A stretch of 64,000 nucleotides of DNA from Chenopodium formosanum (lineage: Eukaryota > Streptophyta > Magnoliopsida > Caryophyllales > Amaranthaceae), in contig CM044862.1 in the NCBI GenBank assembly GCA_024500155.1, positions 27,679,501 through 27,743,500 on the forward strand, written 5' to 3'. This document shows, one piece after another, positions 33,415 through 44,827 of this stretch (positions are counted from its first letter, which is position 1; every line of letters begins with the position of its first letter). Below the pieces are notes generated by a model. It made no database searches, had not been told where the DNA came from, and was given only the letters and a program-made list of their open reading frames with translations. A program made the translations under genes and the position numbers.

Positions 33415-34315
33415 TGTAGGCGTCGTTTGAAGTGCGCCTACGTTAAAAGCATGTGTGAATATGCTTGGCATTCATAGGAAGTGGGAATTGACATATACGA
33501 TTAGGGACAAATAAAGTAGGGAGCCGCCAACAAGTTTTTAAGGAACTTGTAAACCGTTCACGGATCATAAAAGGCAACCACGAATAAGGGACAACGAAGG
33601 TAACAACGATTGACCCGTGAAGGTTACACCCCATTCATAATCCATGAGATTACTAACTCCATATGTTTCAGAACCACGAAAGGAGGATCGGGGATGATGG
33701 TACGAAGTGAGTCATGGAGTCACATTCGCCCGTATTGGCCTCTACTTGATTCTTATAGTGAAAAGTGATTCCTGCGATCTCAAAGGCATACAAACAGAGA
33801 TTCAATTTTCTCTGAACTATCATTAAGCTAAATTGGTTTAATATTAATGTAACACATAATTCTAAAATATTGTGATCACTTCATTTAACAACAAGATTTA
33901 AAAGGAACCTAAACCGGTTGTCCAAATTATCTTATTAGGCGTGATTTTCAATTACATATTCCCTTTAAACATGCAATATGGTGATCATAAAAATAATAGA
34001 ATAAATATTAATATTGGAAACAGTTTATTCACAATAATTCCAACAATATAAAATCGTTAGAAAAATAATAGAAATAAAAGGAACATGATTCTTACTTTGA
34101 TTCTGTTTGTTTGCAACTACAAAATAATAAATGAGTTAGTAACTTCAAGGAAATACTAAAACAATAATTAAATTAATTTAAATAAAGTAGAGTTGATTTG
34201 GGGCCAAACCCTCAAACAGTTCTACCTTTCACGCCTTGGCTTAAGGACAGAACCACGAGTAAAGTATGGACTCCTTTGAGTACTTGAAGAAGGAATTTTG
34301 AAATGAGAAGCATAG
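33415..34315 (-). repeat. B2 3' LTR, downstream part
   Basis: The reverse of the end of B LTRs: TGTAGGCGTCG on the plus strand is the reverse of CGACGCCTACA. It contains the LTR hairpin near 33525-33550. It continues at 53454 beyond element A. Confidence 0.88.
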
Positions 34316-34889
34316 TGTAGATACCCATTTGTGTCTCCCCAAAACCAAACCCAGTGATGAGTACCTTTCGCGTCGAATCATAATCGAATGAAACGAAAGT
34401 GTGGAAGGTCTAGTGTTACGGAAAGTTTTTATTTCTTTTCTCCTCTCTCTGTTTTTTAAAACTTTATTTTAAGAAAACAGCTAATCCAGTTTTGTTGATC
34501 CATGATATGGGTCCAATAGTAATATAGTTGGATGGGGCTTGCAAAGACCTTTCCAACGATATATTATAAGCCCAATTCCGATGAATATTGAGGAAGTTAT
34601 GGCCAATTTACTAAACTGGGCCCGGTTTGAGCTTTATGTACGGCCAAATGATCTAGGGGAGGGCCTAATATGATTTATCATTCCTAATGCTATTAGGAAT
34701 GGTTTTAGTCTTCTAGAATCTTCTAAAAGGTTCTTTTCATTCGTAATTCAATTAACATTGATAAGTTGACTTTGTTGACTTTTCAGAGTTTAAATCAAGA
34801 TCAAATAGCATTTTCGAAGAAATTATATTATTTTATCTTCCAGTACGGTAAACTTATCAGATTTTCAAAAAACGCGTTAAAATTCAGAT

Positions 34890-35052
34890 TGGCGTCCAAC
34901 CCCAGGCCTTGGCGCCTGGAACCAGGATTGGCGCGAGGCGCTAGCCATTGGTGCCAGGCGCCAGCTGGCCAGGGTTGGCGCCAATCCTGTTTTGCGATCG
35001 TCAGACTCTGTTTTGTTAAATTATCTTTTTTGGCTGATTTTCTCTATAAATA
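34890..35052 (+). promoter_or_regulatory. LTR promoter of A: palindromes plus TATA box
   Basis: A-type words at 34890-34990 include TGGTGCCAGGCGCCA (34949-34963). TATAAATA follows at 35045-35052. The 3' LTR repeats this at 52075-52175 and 52232-52239. Confidence 0.68.
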
Positions 35053-36132
35053 TCGTATCAAAAACTTCGTTTTCATTCATCTACAATTCATTCATCAACA
35101 ATTCATTCATCTACGATCATCATCTTTCATTCACGAATTCTAATCAACGATTAGTTTTAATTAGCTTTCATTAATTCTTTAGCATTCTTTAATTTCTTCA
35201 ATTCGTTCTTACTTTATCATACAAAATTCCGCATTCACAAGATCTAGAAACACCTAGCCATATTCGAAGTTGCCTTCGCCCTAGACGTGAAAGGTTTTAA
35301 TTTCTGAGGGTTTGGTCCCAAATCTCTCTTTCAATTATTTAATTTAATTGCTTTATTTATTATTTTCCTTGAAGTTACTAACGTGTGTATTTTGTTATTA
35401 GAAAGAGGTACGAGGCATCAAAGTAAGTACTTTAATTGATTTATTGATTTATGATGTAGACATCATGTTTATATTGTTATTATGATGTTCCTAGTATCAT
35501 GTATAGGTTAATTTTAATATTAAATATGGTTTTTATGATGCTTCTTGTGTTCTTTCTAATATTAATTCATGTTAGTATCATGTTAGGGCTAAAGGTTTGA
35601 TTTTTATTGCTTAGTGACGTGCTAGGGTTTGTTATTAATCTTGTTTGTATCATGCCTAGGATCTTACTTTTATTATGCTTTAATGTTAACATGAACATGA
35701 TAATTATTGTAATTGTTATTATTGATTATTATTATTGTTGCTTGATATTTATTTTTTATTGCTTGATCACCTTTTATGCATGTTAAAGGGAATTTGGTAC
35801 TTGTAATCACGCTTAATAAGATAATTAATAATCTTGTTTGGGGTTAATTGTGATTATATTTCAAGTGATCGCTAATAATAGATTTATTTGTGCATTAAAT
35901 TCAACCAACATAGATAAACAGGTTTAGTGTTAATCCTATTGATTGCATGTTAGTCAGAAAGCGCACATGAATACGAGCCGAATAAAGTAGAGGCCTATTA
36001 TTAGGGCAGATTCAATCTCTTTTAGGTTGGATTTGTACCATCATCCCCGAACCCTTATTTGGTTCATGACCTTATGGAGTTGACGATCTCTTAGATCGTT
36101 AAGGGGTGTAACCTTCATCCTATGAACGGTTT

Positions 36133-36162
36133 ACAAGTTCCTTAAAAACTTGTTGGCGACTC
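36133..36162 (+). other. LTR hairpin with partial PBS copy (A)
   Basis: ACAAGTT, a 7-nt loop (CCTTAAA) and AACTTGT are followed immediately by TGGCGACTCT, identical to the first ten bases of the A PBS. This is conserved in all LTRs of the window. Confidence 0.65.
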
Positions 36163-36271
36163 TTTTACTCTATCTTCTTCCCTTTTGGACGCCACCGTAC
36201 TTTAGTGTATGATCACAGTGGGGTTCAAGCTAGTGGGATTTTAAAGGCATGAAATTATTCCCTACAGTTTT

Positions 36272-36289
36272 TGGCGACTCTGCTGGGGA
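36272..36289 (+). other. Primer-binding site of A (tRNA-Arg)
   Basis: TGGCGACTCTGCTGGGGA begins 5 nt after the LTR end and is complementary to the plant tRNA-Arg 3' end with two mismatches. Confidence 0.85.
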
Positions 36290-37933
36290 AGATTTCTATT
36301 TTAATTCCTGAATTTGTTTCGGCAATGATCTAGAATGAGTGGATGAGACTCGAAAAGTTCTAAGTATTTCATGTGCGTAATTTTGATTAACATTATTGTC
36401 ATATGCATAAAATGGTTCTCATTGGAAAGATCATCTGTAATAAGTAAAAAATATAGGATTTTACACGTAGGAAATTTGAGAAATGTCTTTCACAACTAGG
36501 ACTAAAATAACACCACGCGAAACTGGAAAATTTTATCGAGCACAGAAAGCTGCTGAGGCATGTGGGAAGTAGCGTCAGGGGCCAGAGCTTGGCGCCACAC
36601 TTTTAGCCGTAGCGCCAGACGCCAGTATTGGCGTCAGGCGCTACAGTTAAAAGTTGGCGCCGGTCTTTGTTTGCTGGCGCCAATTTCCCCAATACCGAGC
36701 CAGAAATATGCGTTCTAATTTCGACCAGTTTTTCGTATTGTTTGCTCGATCCTACTTTCTGATTGAATTTTTTCTCACTTTTATGAAACCCATATGTGTT
36801 CTACATATGGACATAACCCTCTGGAAATTCATGTTCCATCTACCCGATTGAACGCTCCGTGCAACAAAGGGTACATCCGAGATGTTGAATTCACCAAACC
36901 ATGGAAGCGAGTTTTTTCTAAAACTCGCGGTGTCCCATCCACTCGCGCCAACCCTTCACGGTTAGGCTTCCGCGCTGTGCATCCGAACAATTAACCATGG
37001 ACCCTATTTGACTAAACCATATCCCGAACTTTAGAGAACTAGAGCCATGGTTAGGTTGCGAACTCATTGCATCATATTGTGCCTACTTGACTAATTGTGC
37101 ATTATTTGTTGTGCATATATATTCTATGTTTCTCTTAACCGTTTGTTGACTTGTGTTGAGATTAACTAAATTAATGACTTAAAGAACTTTGCCTAATTAA
37201 TTAATTAATTAATTAATTTGAGTCAATAAAGTCTATTTTTTTTTCAATCGAAATTGACCTAGTACGACTTTAGGCATACCCCAGTTGACTAATGATACCG
37301 AAAACAGTCCCAGACCGAAGCTCCACTATTGGCGCCAAAATCTGAGCTGTAGCGCCACACTATGGTGTGTAGCGCCAGACATTAAGTAAATTGTCTGGCG
37401 CCAACCACCACAGTGTGACGCCAGTCCTGTCGCTTGGCCGACAATTCGGATTATTTGTCGAGTCATCACCTAATGTCTAATTAATCAGTCTTCTGTTTAG
37501 TTCGGTTAATTTTGCTGACAATAATGCTTAATTGAATCAATGTTCGAGTTTAGGCACTAAGTCCCATGGTCTTACACAAGAGTCCAAGCATGTCACTTAC
37601 ACTCAATGCACACACCAATACACATGTTTTGACCATGATTAAGAGAGTCTTGTGTGCGCGTTTTTTCGTCATTTTTTTAAGGGGGTAAGTCGGATATTAA
37701 TCCTCCAATATAAATAGTAATACTTAGTTCCCTAAAAATATGTACAAAAATATGCATAATTTATTTTAAAACCATAAAGTCAAGTTGATTCGAGTCAAGT
37801 AATTAAAACGCTAAATGGCTTAATTTACAGCACGTGGTCAAGAAAGGAAGGACGATTAATCAAAGATAACCTCTTTGTACAAGTCCAACTTTTCGACAAA
37901 CCTATAGCCCGCAAGAGGAAAGCAAGAGTCATA
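36290..37933 (+). other. A leader with two palindrome clusters
   Basis: Noncoding. A-type words lie at 36575-36680 (TGGCGTCAGGCGCTA at 36629-36643) and 37325-37432. A TTAA-rich microsatellite sits at about 37193-37219. At 37688-37712 there is a copy of the GGGGG...AGTCGGATA...CCTCC block that recurs between the antisense genes (47160-47245). Part of it aligns with the B1 leader. Confidence 0.6.
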
Positions 37934-38482
37934 ATGGCAATTCAAGAAGAAGTCAATGATCTTAAGAACCAACTGGCTACTATAACTGAGACACTAAAGC
38001 TTCTCGCACTTAGGATCAATGATCTCGTGAAACAACAACAAATGGACCTCATGCAAGAGAGCCTAAGCAAGTTTTCCAGCGACTACAAGTTTCAAGAACT
38101 CACATCCCAAGGGGTCTCGGTGGATAAAGATCTTCTTTCGCAGGAGTTCAGCGCCAACGACATCCCAAAATTGAGGGCGATTGACAACCCTTACTTCCAT
38201 TTAAGAGCATTTGAAACAATAATGAGTATCAAGGGTATCGATAAGAAGATATTCTCTTCTCTGTTCTCACTATCTCTCGAGACCGTTTGCCAACAATGGT
38301 TCTTTTCTCTCGAAAAAGAAAAGACCTCTACCTGGGAATCTATAGCAAACGCTTTCGTTGATAGATACGAATGCAACATTCAAGTCGAAACTGATCATAG
38401 AGAACTTGAAATCCTCAAACAGAAAGAGAATGAAGGCTTCACTCTTTCTTTAACAAGTGGAGAGAAACCTCAGCTAAAATGA
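37934..38482 (+). pseudogene. gag: Gag of A, N-terminal part (frameshifted)
   Basis: 182 codons: coiled-coil-like N-terminus, then the Gag core with ETVCQQWFFSLE and ILKQKENEGF, closely similar to B1 Gag. Compared with B1, one base is missing at about 38444-38450. The frame therefore runs into a stop, and the correct reading continues in the next frame (38479-41142). The frame relation is -1, but no canonical slippery heptamer is in phase, so a deletion is the simplest reading. Confidence 0.8.
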
Positions 38483-41142
38483 TCGAGGTACCAATTGAAA
38501 AAGAGTCCGTGAGACTGTTCATTAAAAATCTCCAAGAAAAATATTCCAAACATCTTAAATATCAAAATAACCTTCATTCCTTTAAGGCTGTTTATGATAT
38601 TGGGATCAATATTGAAGATGACTTGGTTAAATCTAAAGCTGCCAACAATAACTCCAAAAGTGGCTGGAAAGGAAAGAAGAACGACAATCCTTCTTCTTCC
38701 AAAACCGCCCACTCAAATAATGTTAGCACCTTTAATCTAGGAGAAGTCCTCGCCATGAACAACCAAGGAAAAAGGAAACCATTTAGGAGGAACTTCACTC
38801 CTATTGGCATGAGTTATGACACCGCATTTGATCTATTAAATGCAAAAGGTCTTATAACTCCCATTGGACCATTTGGGGATCCACCAGTTGAGAAGAGGTC
38901 GCCTAACTGGAACCCCAATGCACATTGCAAATATCACCAAGGTAGGGGCCATTCTACTGAAAGCTGTTGGAAGCTTAAAGAAGCTATCCAAGACCTAATT
39001 GACAATAACAAACTGCCGTTGCCCCCTGCCAGTAAGAAGCCAAGCATTGACAATGCACCTCTAGCTCATACTTTGGCTATCTCCGATGAAGAAAACGAAG
39101 TTGACCCCTCATCTCTCATTAAGCCTGTCAAAGAAATCAATGTCGAAGAAAACGGAGAAGAGATCTTTTTCGATGTCAGAGATAACCTTCCAGAGCCAGC
39201 AAACAAGGAAGACATACAATTGCTCACACTGTCTATGAGGGAGGCATCGCAACTATTACGTGAAGCTCTCAAAGTGATGAACGAACTTCACAAGAAATAT
39301 GATGAACTTCCATCTCCAAAGGAAGGACCTAAAAGAGAATTCACACCAGTGAAAACGACTTATGAGGCAAAGTATATTCCCTTACAAGTCACTGAAAAAC
39401 CCAAGAAAAGCAATAGAGTTTACACTCCAATTGGGATCCCATATGCACAAATGTTCGAAATACTCTCCGAGAGTGGCAAGGTCAAGCCTCTCGAACCGAG
39501 ACAATTTGAATCATTAAAAAGGACAGATAGATATTACTGTCAGTACCATCAGTCAGGGGGGCACACCATAGAAAACTGTTTCAAATTCAAGGATTTGGTG
39601 CAGAAAATGATTGATGAAAAGGAATTAATCCAAGTTCAACAAGAAGAGGACATAACCGTTAATGAAGTGTGGGACAGTGATGAAAAAGATGTCTACCTAA
39701 AGGACATAATAGGACCTTCACCTTCGATATCATACACCACAGACGATATTTGGGCTGAAGAAGATTCATCAATAGACGTCCTCTCAAGATCAGGGAGGAT
39801 GCAACCTCCCGTTTCAACACAACCTATGCCTACTGTACAACAAGTTCCCATACCTATCATCGAAGACAACGACATCGTTAAACAGTTCAAGAAGAAAAAA
39901 GTTGAGATGAATGTGTGGAAGCTCCTGGCAACATCTCGAGAACATAGGTTGGCTGTAATGAATGCCTTGGATAAAATCGGGATAGATTCTGACACCACTC
40001 CTGAGGGACTAACTATCTTCCTCACAAGTGACCTTCCTAGTCCAATTAATCTAATCACCTTCTTTGACAAAGATTTACCCCCAGAAGGTGACAAACACTA
40101 TAAGGCGCTAAACCTCACGGTAGTCTGCAAAAGGATGAATGTTCCCATGACTCTTGTAGACAATGGATCAGCTATTAATGTCTGTCCACTTAGAACTGCG
40201 AGGATGCTCGGCATAAGGGATGAGGATTTAACTCCGTCCACACAAAGAATAAGAGCTTACGATAATACTCGCCATCAAGCTCTTGGCAAAATAACCCTAA
40301 ATGTGACGGCAGGAGCAATAGAACATGCTACTACTTTTCAAGTAGTAGACATCAAAGCCTTATTTAATCTTTTGTTAGGACGCCCTTGGCTCCATGATCT
40401 AAAGGCCGTCCCTTCATCTCTCCACCAACAAGTAAACGCCATAGTTGGAGGAATTCCAATCACTATTGACGCTTCGTCGATGAGAATCAAATCCATAGAA
40501 AATCCAATCATCAATGTGGAGCACGACGAAGATGACGAAGACCTATGGGGCTTTAACGAAGAAGTCTCCTTAATCCAAGAGGATGAAAGGACATCTCTTT
40601 GCCACGACCCCCATTCCAACATGATTGTCAACACCATGCTGAAGAAACAAGGACACTTCCCTGGGATGACCCTAGGAAAGAAGAAAGGGATAGCAAAATC
40701 GGTGGAGTCACTTGGCCTCCCTAAGCTAGATACTTTCGGAATTGGTTTCGAACCGACCCGGAAAGATCTCAAACGAGCCCAGGACAAGTTGAAAGCACGT
40801 AGGGACGCTCGCATTCAAAAGAAAGCAGTTCCAATGGATCAGTATCCTCTTACACTTAATGGTCAGTTTATAAAAGAAGGAGAGGACTATTCATGCCATG
40901 AATTTCCCGAGCCATTTGTTGTAAATGGCATACGACAACCAGGATTCGAGATTTTCTTGGATTGCTACTTCACTGAAGAATCCCAACTCCCGTTCATAAG
41001 TAGAAAGCACCCCCATGCTTTGACTTTAACGTCATGGGATTACTGTTTGGGCGAGAAAAGAATGAGCCAGCTTATGAAGAAGATAACTCCTCACTCATTC
41101 AAACGGTCCTACAAAGCGAAAACTTCGACCCCTCGAAGCTAA
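38479..41142 (+). CDS. Gag C-terminus, zinc knuckles and protease of A
   Basis: 887 codons. The Gag core finishes first. Two zinc knuckles of the form C-x-Y-H...GH...C follow at about residues 150 and 354. A retropepsin-type aspartic protease with active-site motif DNGSA at about residue 561 comes next, with the usual LLGRPWLH segment downstream. A G-patch-like stretch (GHFPGMTLGKKKGI) lies near residue 725. The duplicated knuckle is unusual: B1 Gag has one. The end overlaps the RT frame by 109 nt in a -1 relation. In Ogre elements a break or intron separates PRO from RT, which may apply here. Confidence 0.85.
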   Translation: MIEVPIEKESVRLFIKNLQEKYSKHLKYQNNLHSFKAVYDIGINIEDDLVKSKAANNNSKSGWKGKKNDNPSSSKTAHSNNVSTFNLGEVLAMNNQGKRKPFRRNFTPIGMSYDTAFDLLNAKGLITPIGPFGDPPVEKRSPNWNPNAHCKYHQGRGHSTESCWKLKEAIQDLIDNNKLPLPPASKKPSIDNAPLAHTLAISDEENEVDPSSLIKPVKEINVEENGEEIFFDVRDNLPEPANKEDIQLLTLSMREASQLLREALKVMNELHKKYDELPSPKEGPKREFTPVKTTYEAKYIPLQVTEKPKKSNRVYTPIGIPYAQMFEILSESGKVKPLEPRQFESLKRTDRYYCQYHQSGGHTIENCFKFKDLVQKMIDEKELIQVQQEEDITVNEVWDSDEKDVYLKDIIGPSPSISYTTDDIWAEEDSSIDVLSRSGRMQPPVSTQPMPTVQQVPIPIIEDNDIVKQFKKKKVEMNVWKLLATSREHRLAVMNALDKIGIDSDTTPEGLTIFLTSDLPSPINLITFFDKDLPPEGDKHYKALNLTVVCKRMNVPMTLVDNGSAINVCPLRTARMLGIRDEDLTPSTQRIRAYDNTRHQALGKITLNVTAGAIEHATTFQVVDIKALFNLLLGRPWLHDLKAVPSSLHQQVNAIVGGIPITIDASSMRIKSIENPIINVEHDEDDEDLWGFNEEVSLIQEDERTSLCHDPHSNMIVNTMLKKQGHFPGMTLGKKKGIAKSVESLGLPKLDTFGIGFEPTRKDLKRAQDKLKARRDARIQKKAVPMDQYPLTLNGQFIKEGEDYSCHEFPEPFVVNGIRQPGFEIFLDCYFTEESQLPFISRKHPHALTLTSWDYCLGEKRMSQLMKKITPHSFKRSYKAKTSTPRS

Positions 41143-43445
41143 TTACTCCAGCCGAAGGATCATTTCTAGGGTGGCGCAAGACTATCAAAGTGTCTACTCC
41201 GAGTGTAAGGAAGATATCAATCACGATAGGGCAAGGGCCGATGTTCGAAGAGTCGTCGGAGTCAGAGTCCGAGTCAGAGTCTTTCCCTTTAGAGTCTTCT
41301 AAGTCTTTAGCAATAACACCTCCCCTTCCTATTTCTTCTCCTAGAATAGTTAGTGATCCAGTCCCTGAGGACATATCACTCTTTGATGTAATGATCTCAG
41401 AGTATAATACTATTTCTCGTTCTCCTTACTTCTCATGTTCTTCCCTAACCCAAGATGACGAGCATTGCTTAGCTAACGATGAAAAAGATAAAGAAATTAT
41501 TAAAGCAATGGAAACACTTGAAAAGAAAACACCAGTAATTGAAGAGACTGAAACAGTTGACATCTCGAATAATTCAACTCATAAAAGAGAAGTAAAAATC
41601 GGACTAACGTTGAATAAACAAGAAAGAACCGATTTAATTAACTTACTTAAAGAATTTATTGATGTATTTGCTTGGTCATATGAAGATATGCCAGGCATTA
41701 ACAGAGAAATAGCTCAACACACTATACCACTAATCCCAGGAATGAAACTTGTAAAACAAAAGTTGCGTCGAATGAAACCCGACGTAGCACTTAAAATAAA
41801 AGAAGAAGTTCAAAAAAAAATAACTGTAGGTTTAATCAAGGTATCCAAATACCCCGAATGGGTCGCCAACGTCGTCCCAATTCCAAAGAAAGACGGAAGG
41901 GTAAGGATGTGTGTCGACTATCGAGATCTAAATAAGGCAAGTCCAAAGGAAGACTTCCCTTTGCCACACATCGATATTCTGGTAGACAACACGGCAAATC
42001 ACGCGCTTCTCTCATTCATGGACGGATATGCAGGGTACAATCAGATTCTCATGGTAGAAGAAGACATGGAGAAAATGACCTTTATCACACCATGGGGCAC
42101 TTACTGCTACACGGTAATGCCATTTGGGTTGAAAAACGCAGGTGCTACTTACCAACGTGCAGCAACTGCCTTACTCCATGACACGATGCATAAAGAAGTT
42201 GAAGTATATGTCGACGACATGATTGTGAAATCAAAGGACCGTCCAGGCCATCAAGTAGCCTTAAGGAAATTTTTCGAAAGGCTAAGAAAATATAATATGA
42301 GGTTGAATCCATCAAAATGTGCTTTTGGAGTCACCTCAGGCAAACTCTTGGGATACGTCATAAGCTCTAGAGGAATAGAGATAGATCCAACCAAGATTAA
42401 AGTAATCATGTCGATGCCACCGCCCAAGACCGAGAAACAGATTCGAGGATTTATTGGCCGGTTGCAATACATAAGTAGGTTCATATCAAAACTGACAACG
42501 ATATGTGAACCAATCTTCAAAAAGCTCAAGAAGAATGTACCAGTAATATGGGATGATGAGTGTCAAAAAGCCTTTGACAAGATCAAAGCCTATCTCGCAA
42601 ATCCTCCCGTATTAGCGCCAGCACTTCCTGGAATACCTCTTAGGTTATACTTGATGGTTACCAAAGAGACAATGGGAGCAATGCTAGCACAAGAGGTAGA
42701 AAGCAAAGAGAATGCAATCTATTACCTTAGTAAGAAGATGCTCGAATACGAAACACGCTATACACCGCTCAAGAAATTGTGCCTCGCTTTGGTGTGGGCC
42801 ACAACTAAGTTGAGACATTACATGTTGGTACATACCGTTTTCGTAGTATCCCGATTGGATCCACTCAAATACTTGTTCGAGAAATCAACACTCAATGGAC
42901 GTATTTCAAGATGGATAGTCAACTTAGCAAAGTTTGATGTGCGGTTTATGCCACAAAAAGCTATTAAAGGATCTATGGTGTCAGACTTTCTGGCAGACTT
43001 TCCAATAGAAGACTCGACACCAATACAGGACAATGAATTTCCAGATGAAGATTTGATGGTCACCGAAGACAATACTTGGACCTTGTATTTCGATGGAGCC
43101 TCAAACCAAAAGGGACGTGGCGTCGGAGTGCTACTAGTATCACCTAAAGAAGAACACGTTCCAATCTCAATAAAGCTTGATTTCGACGTTACCAACAACG
43201 CTGTTGAATATGAAGCATGCGTGGTAGGCCTTGAAACAGCCCTGACGTTGGGAGTAAAGAAGTTAAGGATATTCGGAGACTCTTCTTTGATTATCAATCA
43301 GATATCTAAAAGGTGGAAAGTAAGGAGCGAAAGACTAGCCCCTTACCAAACTTATTTGGAAACTCTTACCGATCAGTTAGAGAAAGTAGAATACACATAT
43401 CTACCTAGAGAAGAAAACCAATTTGCTGATGCCTTGGCAGATTAG
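41034..43445 (+). CDS. pol: Reverse transcriptase and dual RNase H of A
   Basis: 803 codons. The first 170 are acidic linker. RT has VDYRDLNKA near residue 296, then FMDGYAGYNQI and catalytic YVDDM near residue 391. A connection/RNase H domain follows (CLALVWA..KLRHYM). The second, archaeal-type RNase H starts with YFDGASNQKG near residue 684, with acidic partners in NNAVEYEA and GDSSLI. Two RNase H domains identify the Tat lineage. The frame ends at a TAG just after QFADALAD because one base is missing relative to the integrase frame. Start taken at the ATG within the PRO overlap; the true start may depend on polyprotein expression. Confidence 0.88.
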   Translation: MGLLFGREKNEPAYEEDNSSLIQTVLQSENFDPSKLITPAEGSFLGWRKTIKVSTPSVRKISITIGQGPMFEESSESESESESFPLESSKSLAITPPLPISSPRIVSDPVPEDISLFDVMISEYNTISRSPYFSCSSLTQDDEHCLANDEKDKEIIKAMETLEKKTPVIEETETVDISNNSTHKREVKIGLTLNKQERTDLINLLKEFIDVFAWSYEDMPGINREIAQHTIPLIPGMKLVKQKLRRMKPDVALKIKEEVQKKITVGLIKVSKYPEWVANVVPIPKKDGRVRMCVDYRDLNKASPKEDFPLPHIDILVDNTANHALLSFMDGYAGYNQILMVEEDMEKMTFITPWGTYCYTVMPFGLKNAGATYQRAATALLHDTMHKEVEVYVDDMIVKSKDRPGHQVALRKFFERLRKYNMRLNPSKCAFGVTSGKLLGYVISSRGIEIDPTKIKVIMSMPPPKTEKQIRGFIGRLQYISRFISKLTTICEPIFKKLKKNVPVIWDDECQKAFDKIKAYLANPPVLAPALPGIPLRLYLMVTKETMGAMLAQEVESKENAIYYLSKKMLEYETRYTPLKKLCLALVWATTKLRHYMLVHTVFVVSRLDPLKYLFEKSTLNGRISRWIVNLAKFDVRFMPQKAIKGSMVSDFLADFPIEDSTPIQDNEFPDEDLMVTEDNTWTLYFDGASNQKGRGVGVLLVSPKEEHVPISIKLDFDVTNNAVEYEACVVGLETALTLGVKKLRIFGDSSLIINQISKRWKVRSERLAPYQTYLETLTDQLEKVEYTYLPREENQFADALAD

Positions 43446-43450
43446 CCTCA

Positions 43451-44827
43451 ATGGTTAGAATTCCCACGGAAATCGAGCAAATGCCTCTAACTATCGAAAA
43501 AAGGCATAAACCAGCATATATACAGGCTATAGAAGACGACGACCCAGTCCAAGACAAAGAAGAAGAACAAGAAGAAGAACCATGGTACACAGACATACTC
43601 AACTATGTCACCAATGGAGAATACCCTACTCATGCTGACAAAAGAGCAAAGCGAGCATTAAGACTTTTGGCTTCTCAATATGTACTCATAGACAACGAGC
43701 TACATAAAAGGGTACCTAAAGGTCGAGCTCTCCTATGTGTAGGGAAGGTGGATGCACAAAGAATAATGAGAATAGTTCACGAAGGAATCTGTGGAACTCA
43801 TGTAAATGGCAAAATGTTAGTCCAGAAAATAATGCGAGAAGGATATTATTGGACTACAATGAATAGGGACTGCCATCAATACGTGAAAAGATGCTCTAAG
43901 TGTCAAATTTATGCCAATTTGCAGCATGATCCTCCATCTTTTCTCTACACCTACACATCGCCATGGCCATTCTCTACATGGAAAATTGACATAATTGGCA
44001 AAATCACTCCCCCAGGGACAGGAGGCCACGAACTTATTCTAGTAGCAATTGATTACTTTACAAAGTGGGTCGAAGCGCAATCATACGCTAAACTCATTGC
44101 AAAACATGTAGCACTCTTTATCGAGAGAAATATTATTTGCCGATATGGAGTCCCACATGAAATGATAAGTGACAATGGAACTCACTTTCAAGCCAAATGT
44201 GAAGAATTGCTACATAAATATGGCATCCAACATCAACATTCGTCCCCTTATAGACCTCAAGCAAACGGAGCAGTCGAGGCAGCTAATAAGAACCTGAAGA
44301 CTATCATCGAGAAAATAACAGAAAATTATAAGGATTGGCCTGACAAGCTCCACTTCACACTGTGGGGTTATCGCACGTCAATCCGTACATCAACGGGAAA
44401 TACACCATTTTCTTTGGTATATGGAATGGATGCCGTACAACCTGTCGAACTAGAAATACCATCTCTATGCATTGCGTTAGAGAGTAAACTTGATGAAGTG
44501 GAATAGACTAGGGCAAGATATGAAGAATTGATCCTACTCGACGAAAAACGACTAGAAGCTCTACATCACACTCAGTGTTATCAAACTCGTATGACTAGAC
44601 ATTTTAATAAGAAGGTCAAGACAAGTAATATCAAAGTAGGAGATTTGGTATTAAAAGCACTAAGGAAAATTGATTTAGACCCAAGGGGAAAATTTAGACC
44701 TAATTGTTCTGGTCCCTACATTGTCAAAATAATCCTGTCAGGTGGTGCAGCAAAACTAACTGATATGGATGGCAATGAATTCTCGAACATGACCAATCTT
44801 GACCAACTTAAAAAATACTACCCATAA
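43451..44827 (+). pseudogene. pol: Integrase of A (one premature stop)
   Basis: The frame resumes at ATG 43451. The zinc-binding HHCC region (HEGICGTH...CSKCQ) starts near residue 110. The catalytic triad is complete: Asp in WKIDIIG near residue 179, Asp241 in SDNGTHF and Glu276 in NGAVEAANK. A TAG at 44504-44506, where B2 has Trp, stops it at 351 residues. The same frame continues to 44827 with the C-terminal domain (GDLVLKALRK...GPYIVK) and the usual TNLDQLKKYYP end. A read-through or suppressed product would be full length. Confidence 0.85.

Larger units (their letters stand above)
34316..36266 (+). repeat. 5' LTR of A
   Basis: TGTAGATACC...CCCTACA. By eye, seven substitutions separate it from the 3' LTR in the first 190 bp. 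The U3 part holds the palindrome cluster and TATA box. No supported gene inside; the 125-codon frame at 34766-35143 is also open in the 3' LTR only because the LTRs are nearly identical. Confidence 0.93.

Noticed and set aside
34766..35143. 125-residue LTR protein, also present at 51953-52330
   Set aside because: The two copies are the paired LTRs of A; the frame crosses the palindromes and TATA box and is not open through P1 or M2 LTRs.
37193..37219. TTAA microsatellite as a functional site
   Set aside because: Simple sequence with no conserved context in B1.
38440..38482. Programmed -1 frameshift in gag of A
   Set aside because: No slippery heptamer in the right phase; B1 gag is continuous across the same place, so a one-base deletion is more likely.
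39693..40094. Minus-strand frames inside gag-pol (also 40338-40814 and 42818-43297)
   Set aside because: Shadows of the protease, RT and RNase H coding frames.
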